Assembly (NCBI GenBank): GCA_027729865.1
Contig: JAQCBM010000060.1
Coordinates: 1 to 9,309, forward strand
Reading direction: 5' to 3'
DNA from: Actinomycetota bacterium
GTDB taxonomy: Bacteria; Actinomycetota; Actinomycetes; S36-B12
Length of the DNA: 9,309 bases
The translations under genes and the position numbers were made by a program. The notes below the pieces were generated by a model. It had not been told where the DNA came from and searched no databases. It saw nothing but the letters and a program-made list of their open reading frames with translations. Below are positions 1-5,113 of the stretch, in pieces. The first letter of the stretch is position 1; the number at the start of each line of letters is the position of its first letter.

Positions 1-58
1 AGCGGCCTGACTACCCACCAGCTCTCAGAAGAACTGGACCAGCAAAGGGGGTCACGTC
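1..58. other. Non-aminotransferase segment at left edge, possible insertion boundary
   Basis: Aminotransferase homology on the minus strand stops at about base 60. To its left the DNA has an open plus-strand frame from base 1 to a stop at 103-105, beginning SGLTTHQLSEELDQQRG, which reads like the end of some other protein. On the minus strand the segment begins TGACCCCC (RC of 47-54). A 5'-TGA/CA-3' end next to a broken gene would fit the tip of an insertion sequence, but no inverted-repeat partner, transposase domain or target duplication lies in the window. A chimeric contig end would look the same. Confidence 0.25.
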
Positions 59-193
59 AATCTCGGCCGGTCCGTCGGTGTCAGGAAAGCCCTGACCGAG
101 GTTGATGGACTCGGTGCGTCGCGCTAAGTGGGACATCTCGGCGAAGACGCTCGTGGCGTGCTCACGCATCCGAGCAACCAAGGGGGAGTCCAC
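11..193 (-). pseudogene. Class I PLP-dependent aminotransferase, N-terminal remnant
   Basis: The first about 46 residues match the start of class I/II pyridoxal-phosphate aminotransferases of the kynurenine aminotransferase / DapC-like group: a helix with VFAEMSHLA, then INLGQGFPDTDGPAEI, the hallmark N-terminal motif that helps form the substrate pocket. An intact enzyme has about 390 residues, including the Schiff-base lysine. Here, after PAEID, the reading frame continues only with VTPFAGPVLLRAGG and then a TAG stop. Neither other frame restores the expected helix that follows. The gene is therefore broken, by insertion, rearrangement or an assembly error near the window edge. The start is GTG at 193, supported by a TAGCGT -10 element 7 nt upstream; an internal ATG at 169 is the alternative. 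It diverges from the flavoprotein gene at 226. Family assignment is fairly sure; the nature of the lesion is not. Confidence 0.65.
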
Positions 194-225
194 GGGGCAA
201 ACGCTAGTGGGCTTAGCGTGGGCGA
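194..225. promoter_or_regulatory. Divergent leaderless promoters, mirrored TAGCGT -10 boxes
   Basis: The 32-bp gap contains two identical -10-like hexamers on opposite strands. TAGCGT at 214-219 (plus) lies 6 nt before the ATG at 226. TAGCGT on the minus strand (ACGCTA at 201-206) lies 7 nt before the GTG at 193. Together they form a perfect 6-bp inverted repeat around a 7-nt centre. Neither gene has a Shine-Dalgarno sequence. This fits TANNNT promoters of leaderless transcripts. I find no convincing -35 element on either side; each would fall in or near the opposing gene. The repeat could alternatively be a regulator's operator. Confidence 0.6.
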
Positions 226-1317
226 ATGGACGTTATTGGTCCGGATGAAGCCGTGGGTGAGTGGCGGCTCGGCGACGATGCTGAGGCTGTGCTCGCGGGA
301 ATAGCCGAGCGCGCAGCGCAGTCCGATCAACACGGCATCGCCCGCTCGGAGATCGATGCACTCGCGGACGCGGGCCTGCTTGGGGAGGCGCTCGAACCGT
401 CGGCTCGTCAGCGGGAGATTGCCGAGCGAATCGCGATGGCCGATGCCTCGGTCTGGTTCTGCTGGACCCAGCACCAAACGCCAATGAAGACTTTGGCTGC
501 CGCGCATAGCGGTGATCACGTACCGGTGGTGGAGGAGCTTCAGGACCGCTGGCTGGAAGGTCTGCGCTCAGGCCGTTATCTAGGAGCAGTTGCCTTCGCG
601 CACCTGCGTCGTCCCGGCCCACCGAATCCCGTGGCCGAACGCGTACACGGCGGTTGGTCCATCACCGGCAAGCTCGATTGGGTTACGTCGTGGGACATCG
701 CAGATGTGATGCTCGTGATGGTGCGAGCCTCGGGCGACTACGCGGACAAGATCGTCTGCTTCTATCTTGCGGCTGGCCGCGATCCCGCGTACTTGTCAGG
801 AATGCACGTGCACGAGCCTTTGAAACTTCTAGCCATGTCCGGCACACACACTCGACCGATCACCTTCGATCAGGTGATGATTCCCGACACGAGCGTCGCT
901 GCATTGATCGATTTCAATGACTGGCAGCAGGCCGATGCGATGAAAACGATCGACGTCAATCCAGCCTCTTTCGGAATCATCCGCGGTGCCGTCCAGGAGT
1001 TGCGCGAAATCGCTGAGAAGCGACAGAACCCGCAGCTTTTCGCGTTGGTCGAGTCATTCGCTACTCAAGCGCGTGAATTACGACGACGTGCCTACGCCGC
1101 CATCGACTCGAACGGCCCCGCTGATGAACGAATTTCCTTGCGGGCTCAGGCTCTTCGGATGGCAGTTGATGCTGCTACTGCAGTGGTGACGGCACGCGCG
1201 GGCGCTGCAATGTATTCCGGGTGCAGTGCGGAGCGCCGAGTTCGGGAAGCGATGTTCTTGCAGGTGCAAGCGCAGACTGCACGGACGCGGGAAGCATCGC
1301 TGTCCTTGTTGATGTGA
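226..1317 (+). CDS. Acyl-CoA dehydrogenase-like flavoprotein
   Basis: This 363-residue protein has the acyl-CoA dehydrogenase fold order. An N-terminal helical domain (about 20-110) includes WFCWTQHQTPMKTL. A middle beta domain (about 118-225) carries WSITGKLDWVTSWDIADVM at 144-162, the family's 'ITG.K.WIT...AD' motif that contacts FAD. A C-terminal helical domain (about 245-363) ends with AERRVREAMFLQVQAQT. The family oxidises acyl-CoA thioesters at C2-C3, or works as FMN/FAD-dependent monooxygenases (the DszC/HsaA branch). I cannot point to the usual catalytic glutamate of acyl-CoA dehydrogenases; the C-terminal segment has QAQT instead. The substrate and even the reaction type are therefore open. 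The length is slightly below the usual 380-400 residues. No CoA-pathway genes are adjacent. The start is ATG 226, supported by TAGCGT 6 nt upstream. It converges on the protease gene with a 9-bp gap. Confidence 0.75.
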   Translation: MDVIGPDEAVGEWRLGDDAEAVLAGIAERAAQSDQHGIARSEIDALADAGLLGEALEPSARQREIAERIAMADASVWFCWTQHQTPMKTLAAAHSGDHVPVVEELQDRWLEGLRSGRYLGAVAFAHLRRPGPPNPVAERVHGGWSITGKLDWVTSWDIADVMLVMVRASGDYADKIVCFYLAAGRDPAYLSGMHVHEPLKLLAMSGTHTRPITFDQVMIPDTSVAALIDFNDWQQADAMKTIDVNPASFGIIRGAVQELREIAEKRQNPQLFALVESFATQARELRRRAYAAIDSNGPADERISLRAQALRMAVDAATAVVTARAGAAMYSGCSAERRVREAMFLQVQAQTARTREASLSLLM

Positions 1318-1326
1318 AAGTGCCGG

Positions 1327-2520
1327 TTACAACTCAACGACTATCGGGCTGGAAACTGGCGAACTACCGGAAGCGTTACCCGAAATAGCTTCAACGCGCA
1401 GCGAGCCCGTAGTCGGTAGATCTGTGAATTCGCACGTCGCTGAACGGCCACCGGGCTTCGGTGCTGTTGTGCAGGAGTAGACCTGACCGGTGGATTCATC
1501 GGTAGCAGTCACCGCAAACGCAGTGATGCGGGTTCCGTCTTGCGGCGCAACGATTCGCACTCGTGCGGTTGTAGGCGTTTGCTCGATGACTTCGACCACC
1601 GGTGCGAGGATCGGAGGCTGCGGTCCCAGGACTCCGGCGTCTATCAGGAAATCAGTCTCTGCACTGACCCGCGTGTAAACACCCGGCAACCTCGACGCGC
1701 ATTGTTGACCCCAACTGACAACGCCGATGAGTCGTCGCGCGTCACCAACGCCTGCAGTTAGTGGACCTCCGCTATCCCCTTGGCACGCATCGATGACGTC
1801 ACCAGCAGGTGAGGCACCTGCCGCGCACAGCATCGTCCGTGGATTGGCCTCACGTTTGCTGAAGCCCTTGAACTGCACGCCGTTGACTTCGTAGCCCTTG
1901 CCCCGTCCACAGGCAGATGCCGGAAACACGCGGACGTTGCCCACCTGCAATTCCGGCAAGAAGCGATCGCCCCGCGCCCGGGTATTGCCCCAGCCAGCTA
2001 CTTGGGCTGCCGTTCCGGGTGCGTCGTACGCCACAACGTCGGCGCCCTGCGCCACGTCGATAGTTGGAAAATCCGTAACCGGCTCAGCCAGGTATACAAC
2101 CGCGATGTCATTCGCAGCGGTCTTCACGCGGTAGTCGGGATGAATCGCGAAGTCCTCGACTCCGATCACGCGCACCCGCGGCGAGCGAAGATCCGATCCG
2201 AACGCGATGAGAATGTCTCGTGGCCGCAAACGCTCACCGGTCTGCTGATCCACCAAACAGTGCGCTGCAGTCACGAGGGTCGTGGGCGAAGTGAGGCTGG
2301 CTGCGCAGTATTGGGCCTGGTAGGCGCCCGATTGCCGGTAGCGCGGTGCGCTCAGGACAGATGCGACGAAGCCGAACTCGTCTGGATCGGCCTCCTGCCC
2401 CCCGACCACCCGAGGCTGCGTGGTGATCTCAGCGGCCGTGGCCGCCGGCATCGCGTGCAGCGCAAGACCGGCCGTCAGCAGCAAGCTGGTGAGGAAGACC
2501 CCCGGGGCGCGCATGGCCAT
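1327..2520 (-). CDS. Secreted trypsin-like serine protease (S1) with C-terminal domain
   Basis: The 397-residue precursor starts at ATG 2520. The signal peptide runs MAMRAPGVFLTSLLLTAGLA to a likely cleavage after ATAA (residue 30). A short propeptide EITTQPR is followed by VVGG, the classical zymogen-activation site (cut after R37). The S1 catalytic triad is H87 in TAAHC, D138 in NDIAVVYL and S250 in GDSGGP. D244, six residues before the serine, is the S1-pocket aspartate giving trypsin-like preference for Arg/Lys. Six cysteines in the protease domain match three conserved disulfides (C72-C88, C204-C232, C246-C274). About 95 further residues (from about 302) after the protease domain look like a beta-sandwich resembling fibronectin type III, with its own Cys pair (C350, C363). 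The product acts outside the cell. ATG 2520 is chosen because TACCGT lies 6 nt upstream and it gives a compact signal peptide; the frame stays open to TTG 2550. Confidence 0.9.
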   Translation of the reverse strand: MAMRAPGVFLTSLLLTAGLALHAMPAATAAEITTQPRVVGGQEADPDEFGFVASVLSAPRYRQSGAYQAQYCAASLTSPTTLVTAAHCLVDQQTGERLRPRDILIAFGSDLRSPRVRVIGVEDFAIHPDYRVKTAANDIAVVYLAEPVTDFPTIDVAQGADVVAYDAPGTAAQVAGWGNTRARGDRFLPELQVGNVRVFPASACGRGKGYEVNGVQFKGFSKREANPRTMLCAAGASPAGDVIDACQGDSGGPLTAGVGDARRLIGVVSWGQQCASRLPGVYTRVSAETDFLIDAGVLGPQPPILAPVVEVIEQTPTTARVRIVAPQDGTRITAFAVTATDESTGQVYSCTTAPKPGGRSATCEFTDLPTTGSLRVEAISGNASGSSPVSSPIVVEL

Positions 2521-2559
2521 AAGGCCACGGTACGTCGTCACCTCTACCAAGATGGGCCG
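2521..2559. promoter_or_regulatory. Divergent leaderless promoters, protease and SDR
   Basis: On the minus strand, TACCGT (ACGGTA at 2527-2532) lies exactly 6 nt before the protease ATG at 2520. On the plus strand, CAAGAT (2548-2553) lies 6 nt before the SDR ATG at 2560; it keeps the A at position 2 and T at position 6 of a -10 but lacks the first T. Neither gene has a Shine-Dalgarno sequence. The protease half is well supported; the SDR half is weak. Confidence 0.5.
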
Positions 2560-3336
2560 ATGCCCCGAGCATTGATCACCGGTCCCACGTCAGGAATCGG
2601 TCAAGGATTCGCCCGAGCTTTGGCTGCCCAGAAGCACGACCTCGTGCTGGTAAGCCGCGATGAGGCTCGTCTGAGCACGCTCGCCGACCAACTGCGCGCG
2701 GACTACGGCGTTGCCACCGAGGTGGTCCGCGCGGACCTCACCGACCGCTCGGATATCGAGCGAATCGCCGAGGTGGTCCGCGCGAGTGAGATAGACGTAT
2801 TGGTGAACAACGCGGGGTTCGGAGTCAAGGGTGGCTTCTTGGACACGAGTTTCGAGCAGGAACAGCAGATGCTCGACGTGCTCGTCACCGCGGTCATGCA
2901 ACTCACGCACGCGGCGGTACCAGGCATGGTCGACAGAGGTCGCGGTTACATCTTCAACGTGAGCAGCGTGGCAAGTTGGATCACCGGTGGCACCTACTCG
3001 GCTGCGAAAGCGTGGGCCACGGTGTTCACCGAAAGTCTTGCCGTCGAGTTATCGGGCACAGGCGTGCGACCCATCGCTGTCTGTCCTGGATTCACCCATA
3101 CCGAGTTTCATCAACGCGCCGGCATGCAGATGGACTCGGTGTCGGAGTGGATGTGGTTGAACGTCGACGACGTTGTCAGCCAAGCGCTACGCGACGCACG
3201 TGCCGGACGCGTGATCAGCGTCGCCGGCACGCAATACAAGGCGTTGTCATCGTTGCTGCGCGTTCTGCCGCGACCGCTCGTTCGTAAGGCAACGGGAGTT
3301 CGTCAAACGTCCTCGAGGTTCCCGCAATCACGCTGA
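2560..3336 (+). CDS. Short-chain dehydrogenase/reductase (classical SDR)
   Basis: The 258-residue protein is a Rossmann-fold NAD(P)-dependent oxidoreductase of the classical SDR type, of about the usual 250-residue length. The cofactor motif is TGPTSGIG at residues 7-14. NNAG is at 83-86. The catalytic residues are serine in NVSSVAS (135/136), Y146 and K150 in YSAAK, followed by CPGFTHTEF at 175-183. The short Ser-Tyr spacing with GGTYSAAKAW resembles the DltE/YqjQ-like SDR group, whose substrates are mostly unknown. R33, just after the second strand, would favour NADP(H); this is inference. The frame is open upstream to 2002, but that part is antisense to the protease, so the ATG at 2560, right before the Rossmann motif, is the start. 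The stop codon sits in a hairpin shared with the convergent neighbour. Confidence 0.88.
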   Translation: MPRALITGPTSGIGQGFARALAAQKHDLVLVSRDEARLSTLADQLRADYGVATEVVRADLTDRSDIERIAEVVRASEIDVLVNNAGFGVKGGFLDTSFEQEQQMLDVLVTAVMQLTHAAVPGMVDRGRGYIFNVSSVASWITGGTYSAAKAWATVFTESLAVELSGTGVRPIAVCPGFTHTEFHQRAGMQMDSVSEWMWLNVDDVVSQALRDARAGRVISVAGTQYKALSSLLRVLPRPLVRKATGVRQTSSRFPQSR

Positions 3337-3346
3337 GACGCAGCGT
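3330..3346. terminator. Hairpin at SDR / small hydrolase-like convergent junction
   Basis: A perfect 6-bp inverted repeat, ACGCTG (3330-3335) and CAGCGT (3341-3346), surrounds a 5-nt loop. It overlaps the SDR stop codon (3334-3336) and touches the stop codon of the opposing gene (3346-3348). No U-tract follows on either strand. It may act as a bidirectional terminator or as an end-stabilising stem. Confidence 0.4.
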
Positions 3347-3795
3347 TAACCGTGCGCTATCTGCGTCACCACGAGTGCGACCGACCCCGCGACATCACCT
3401 GCTGCAGACACAATCGGCCATCCGCGCAGAGACTTACCGTCTTCTTGCGTGGTGCTCACCACAGTCACCGGAGCTTCGGGCCAGGTGTCCGTGGATGGTG
3501 GGGCATCCGGATCAACGAGTACGTAGCCAGCTGTGTCGCGGTGCTGTGTTCGTAGCGACAAGGCCACAGCGGGCAGTACATGGCACCCATCACCGCGTGC
3601 CACCACGATCAGCGGAGGATGAACCTGCGCGCTGATGATCGCGGCGCAGACAGCCTTGGATTCCATGGGTGTCGCGATGTCGAGAACTCCCAGCCCGGTC
3701 CGCTTGATCGCCACAACCACCTCGTCGCGATCCACCCACGATGCATCGGGCAGCACGATCACTCGGGGCGAAGCGTCGTCGTTAGAAGTGGGCAC
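3346..3795 (-). CDS. Small hypothetical protein, alpha/beta-hydrolase-like
   Basis: I do not recognise this 149-residue protein with certainty. Its middle part reads as strand - tight turn - helix - strand: PLIVVARGDGCHVLPAVALS (61-80) then TAGYVLVDPDAP (88-99), followed by APVTVVSTTQEDG (108-120) and a C-terminal helix DVAGSVALVVTQIA. That order resembles the nucleophile-elbow region and the following strands of an alpha/beta hydrolase. However, D69 occupies the position where the catalytic serine would be, and the protein is about half the usual length. A non-catalytic or degenerate hydrolase is the best guess. No signal peptide or membrane segment is visible. The GTG start at 3795 is supported by TAACGT 6 nt upstream. 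It is divergent from pyrE (30 bp) and convergent with the SDR. Confidence 0.6.
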   Translation of the reverse strand: MPTSNDDASPRVIVLPDASWVDRDEVVVAIKRTGLGVLDIATPMESKAVCAAIISAQVHPPLIVVARGDGCHVLPAVALSLRTQHRDTAGYVLVDPDAPPSTDTWPEAPVTVVSTTQEDGKSLRGWPIVSAAGDVAGSVALVVTQIAHG

Positions 3796-3825
3796 CTGCT
3801 CACGTTAGGGCTCTAGGGTTGCGAC
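3796..3825. promoter_or_regulatory. Divergent leaderless promoters, pyrE and small hydrolase-like gene
   Basis: TAGGGT at 3814-3819 lies 6 nt before the pyrE ATG (3826). On the minus strand, TAACGT (ACGTTA at 3802-3807) lies 6 nt before the GTG at 3795. The two hexamers are only 6 bp apart and back to back. No Shine-Dalgarno sequence precedes either start. For the minus promoter, GCGACA inside the palindrome at the pyrE start is a poor -35 candidate with 19-bp spacing. Confidence 0.6.
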
Positions 3826-4371
3826 ATGTCGCATAGCCCAGCGTGGAACGAACTCAAGCAGCAGATCATCGACAAGGCCGTGGTGCACGGGAAGGTCATC
3901 TTGTCGAGTGGCCGGGAGGCTGACTACTACGTCGATCTTCGCCGCGTGACCCTCGATGCTGTTGCTGCACCGCTCGTTGGTCAGGTCATGCGTGAGACAA
4001 CAGCGGATTGGGACTACCAGGCTGTGGGTGGCCTCACGTTGGGTGCTGATCCGGTTGCCACCGCGATGATGCATTCGGCAGCGCGCGACGGACTGACTCT
4101 CGATGCTTTCGTTGTCCGCAAGGCCGAGAAGACGCATGGTCTGCAGCGCCGAATCGAGGGACCGGATGTTGCGGGTCGCACTGTTCTCGCGGTCGAGGAC
4201 ACATCCACCACCGGTGGTTCCGTGCTGACTGCCGTGGATGCGCTCATCGAATCCGGTGCAAGCATCGCCGGAGTTGCGGTGATCGTCGACCGCGGCGCTG
4301 GCCCAGCGATCGAAGAGCGTGGCTTGCCGTATCGCGCCGCCTACACGCTCGCTGACCTTGGCCTTGAATAA
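3826..4371 (+). CDS. pyrE: Orotate phosphoribosyltransferase
   Basis: This cytoplasmic enzyme joins orotate to PRPP to give orotidine 5'-monophosphate, the fifth step of de novo UMP synthesis. The 181-residue length is typical of short actinobacterial PyrE. The PRPP-binding loop is VLAVEDTSTTGGS at 120-132, with the two acidic residues E124 and D125. The lysine-rich catalytic loop is RKAEKTHG at 98-105 (K99, K102, H104). Orotate-side elements include SSGREADYYVDLR (27-39). ATG 3826 is the start: TAGGGT sits 6 nt upstream and no ribosome binding site is present, so the mRNA is probably leaderless. The start codon lies inside a 12-bp palindrome. The downstream methyltransferase overlaps its 3' end, suggesting cotranscription. 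Confidence 0.95.
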   Translation: MSHSPAWNELKQQIIDKAVVHGKVILSSGREADYYVDLRRVTLDAVAAPLVGQVMRETTADWDYQAVGGLTLGADPVATAMMHSAARDGLTLDAFVVRKAEKTHGLQRRIEGPDVAGRTVLAVEDTSTTGGSVLTAVDALIESGASIAGVAVIVDRGAGPAIEERGLPYRAAYTLADLGLE

Positions 4372-5023
4372 CGACGACGCCACCGCGGACTACACGGCCG
4401 ACGGCTCCGACATCAGCCCAGGAGTGGGCCCGTGGACGGGCCCGCTTCCCGATGATCCGCGACTGGATCCGGAATTGCTTCGCGACGGCGATCACCGCAA
4501 TGTGGTGGACGAGTACCGCTACTGGAAACTCGAGGCGATCGTTGCCGACCTTGATACGAAACGAAATCCCTTCCACGTTGCCATCGAGAATCTCGAACAC
4601 GACTTCAACATCGGATCGATCGTGCGCACCGCCAATGCGTTTCTTGCCAAAGAGATCCACATCGTCGGTCGCAAGCGCTGGAACCGGCGCGGCGCGATGG
4701 TGACCGACCGCTACCAGCACATTCGCCACCACGAATCGGTGACCGAGCTCAAGGCCTGGGCGGTTGAGGCCGGGATCCCCATCATCGGCATCGACAACGT
4801 CCCGGCTTCCACTCCGCTCGAGCAGTTCGATCTGCCAGAGGAGTGCGTGCTGTTCTTCGGCCAGGAGGGAACGGGCTTGGCTCCCGAAGCCATCGATGCC
4901 TGCGACGCCGTTGTGTCCATCGCGCAGTACGGCTCGACCCGGTCGATCAATGTGGGTGCGGCGGCTGCGATCGCCATGCACGCGTGGATACGTCGTCGTC
5001 GGTTCGGTCAATCTCCCGAGTAG
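4364..5023 (+). CDS. SpoU/TrmH-family RNA 2'-O-methyltransferase
   Basis: This protein is an S-adenosylmethionine-dependent 2'-O-ribose methyltransferase of the SpoU (SPOUT, trefoil-knot) class, acting on tRNA or rRNA. All three family motifs are present (numbering from TTG 4364): motif 1 ENLEHDFNIGSIVRTANAFL (75-94) with N82 and the catalytic-type R88, motif 2 VLFFGQEGTGL (162-172), and motif 3 SIAQYGSTRSINVGAAAAIA (185-204). The acidic N-terminus precedes a conserved GPWTGPLPDDPRLDPELL segment. The target nucleotide cannot be inferred. The start is uncertain: TTG 4364 overlaps the pyrE stop (TTGAATAA), while GTG 4319 would extend it by 15 residues into pyrE. Either way it is translationally coupled to pyrE. 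Length is 219 residues (234 with the GTG). Confidence 0.85.
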   Translation: MNNDDATADYTADGSDISPGVGPWTGPLPDDPRLDPELLRDGDHRNVVDEYRYWKLEAIVADLDTKRNPFHVAIENLEHDFNIGSIVRTANAFLAKEIHIVGRKRWNRRGAMVTDRYQHIRHHESVTELKAWAVEAGIPIIGIDNVPASTPLEQFDLPEECVLFFGQEGTGLAPEAIDACDAVVSIAQYGSTRSINVGAAAAIAMHAWIRRRRFGQSPE

Positions 5024-5047
5024 CCGAGCAAGCCTGCGGCTCGCCCC

Positions 5048-5108
5048 TGGAAACGCTTGCACGCTTCTCGGTAGGGTTGAGGCTCACTGGCAGTTAATCC
5101 GGGAAGGA
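5048..5108 (+). promoter_or_regulatory. Promoter, leader and RBS of the aldolase operon
   Basis: A -10 hexamer TAGGGT lies at 5072-5077, with TGGAAA at 5048-5053 as a 4/6 match to a -35 at 18-bp spacing. Transcription would start near 5084, giving a leader of about 30 nt. GGGAAGGA (5101-5108) is a good Shine-Dalgarno sequence 5 nt before the ATG at 5114. This is the only gene here with a clear leader and RBS. Confidence 0.55.
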
Positions 5109-5113
5109 CCCCC

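Noticed and set aside
124..622. Overlapping minus-strand frames (124-519 and 233-622) under the flavoprotein gene
   Set aside because: They are shadows of the plus-strand acyl-CoA-dehydrogenase-like gene with biased, repetitive composition.
1308..1339. GTTGA/TCAAC stem at the flavoprotein/protease convergent junction
   Set aside because: It is only 5 bp with a loop of about 20 nt; too weak to call a terminator, unlike the stems at 3330 and 6424.
2002..2559. N-terminal extension of the SDR reading frame (186 codons)
   Set aside because: It is antisense to the signal peptide and catalytic domain of the protease and shows no domain of its own; the SDR Rossmann motif starts right after ATG 2560.
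3805..4383. 192-codon minus-strand frame over pyrE
   Set aside because: It is the antisense shadow of a clearly recognised pyrE and has no family motifs.
5025..5043. CGAGC/GCTCG stem after the methyltransferase
   Set aside because: It is a 5-bp stem with a 9-nt loop and no U-tract; this could easily be chance in GC-rich DNA.
4244..5062. 272-codon minus-strand frame over the methyltransferase
   Set aside because: All three SpoU motifs lie on the plus strand; the reverse frame is long only because of GC-rich codon bias.
5057..5062. TTGCAC as a -35 for the aldolase promoter
   Set aside because: It lies only 9 bp before the -10 TAGGGT, too close; TGGAAA at 5048 with 18-bp spacing fits better.
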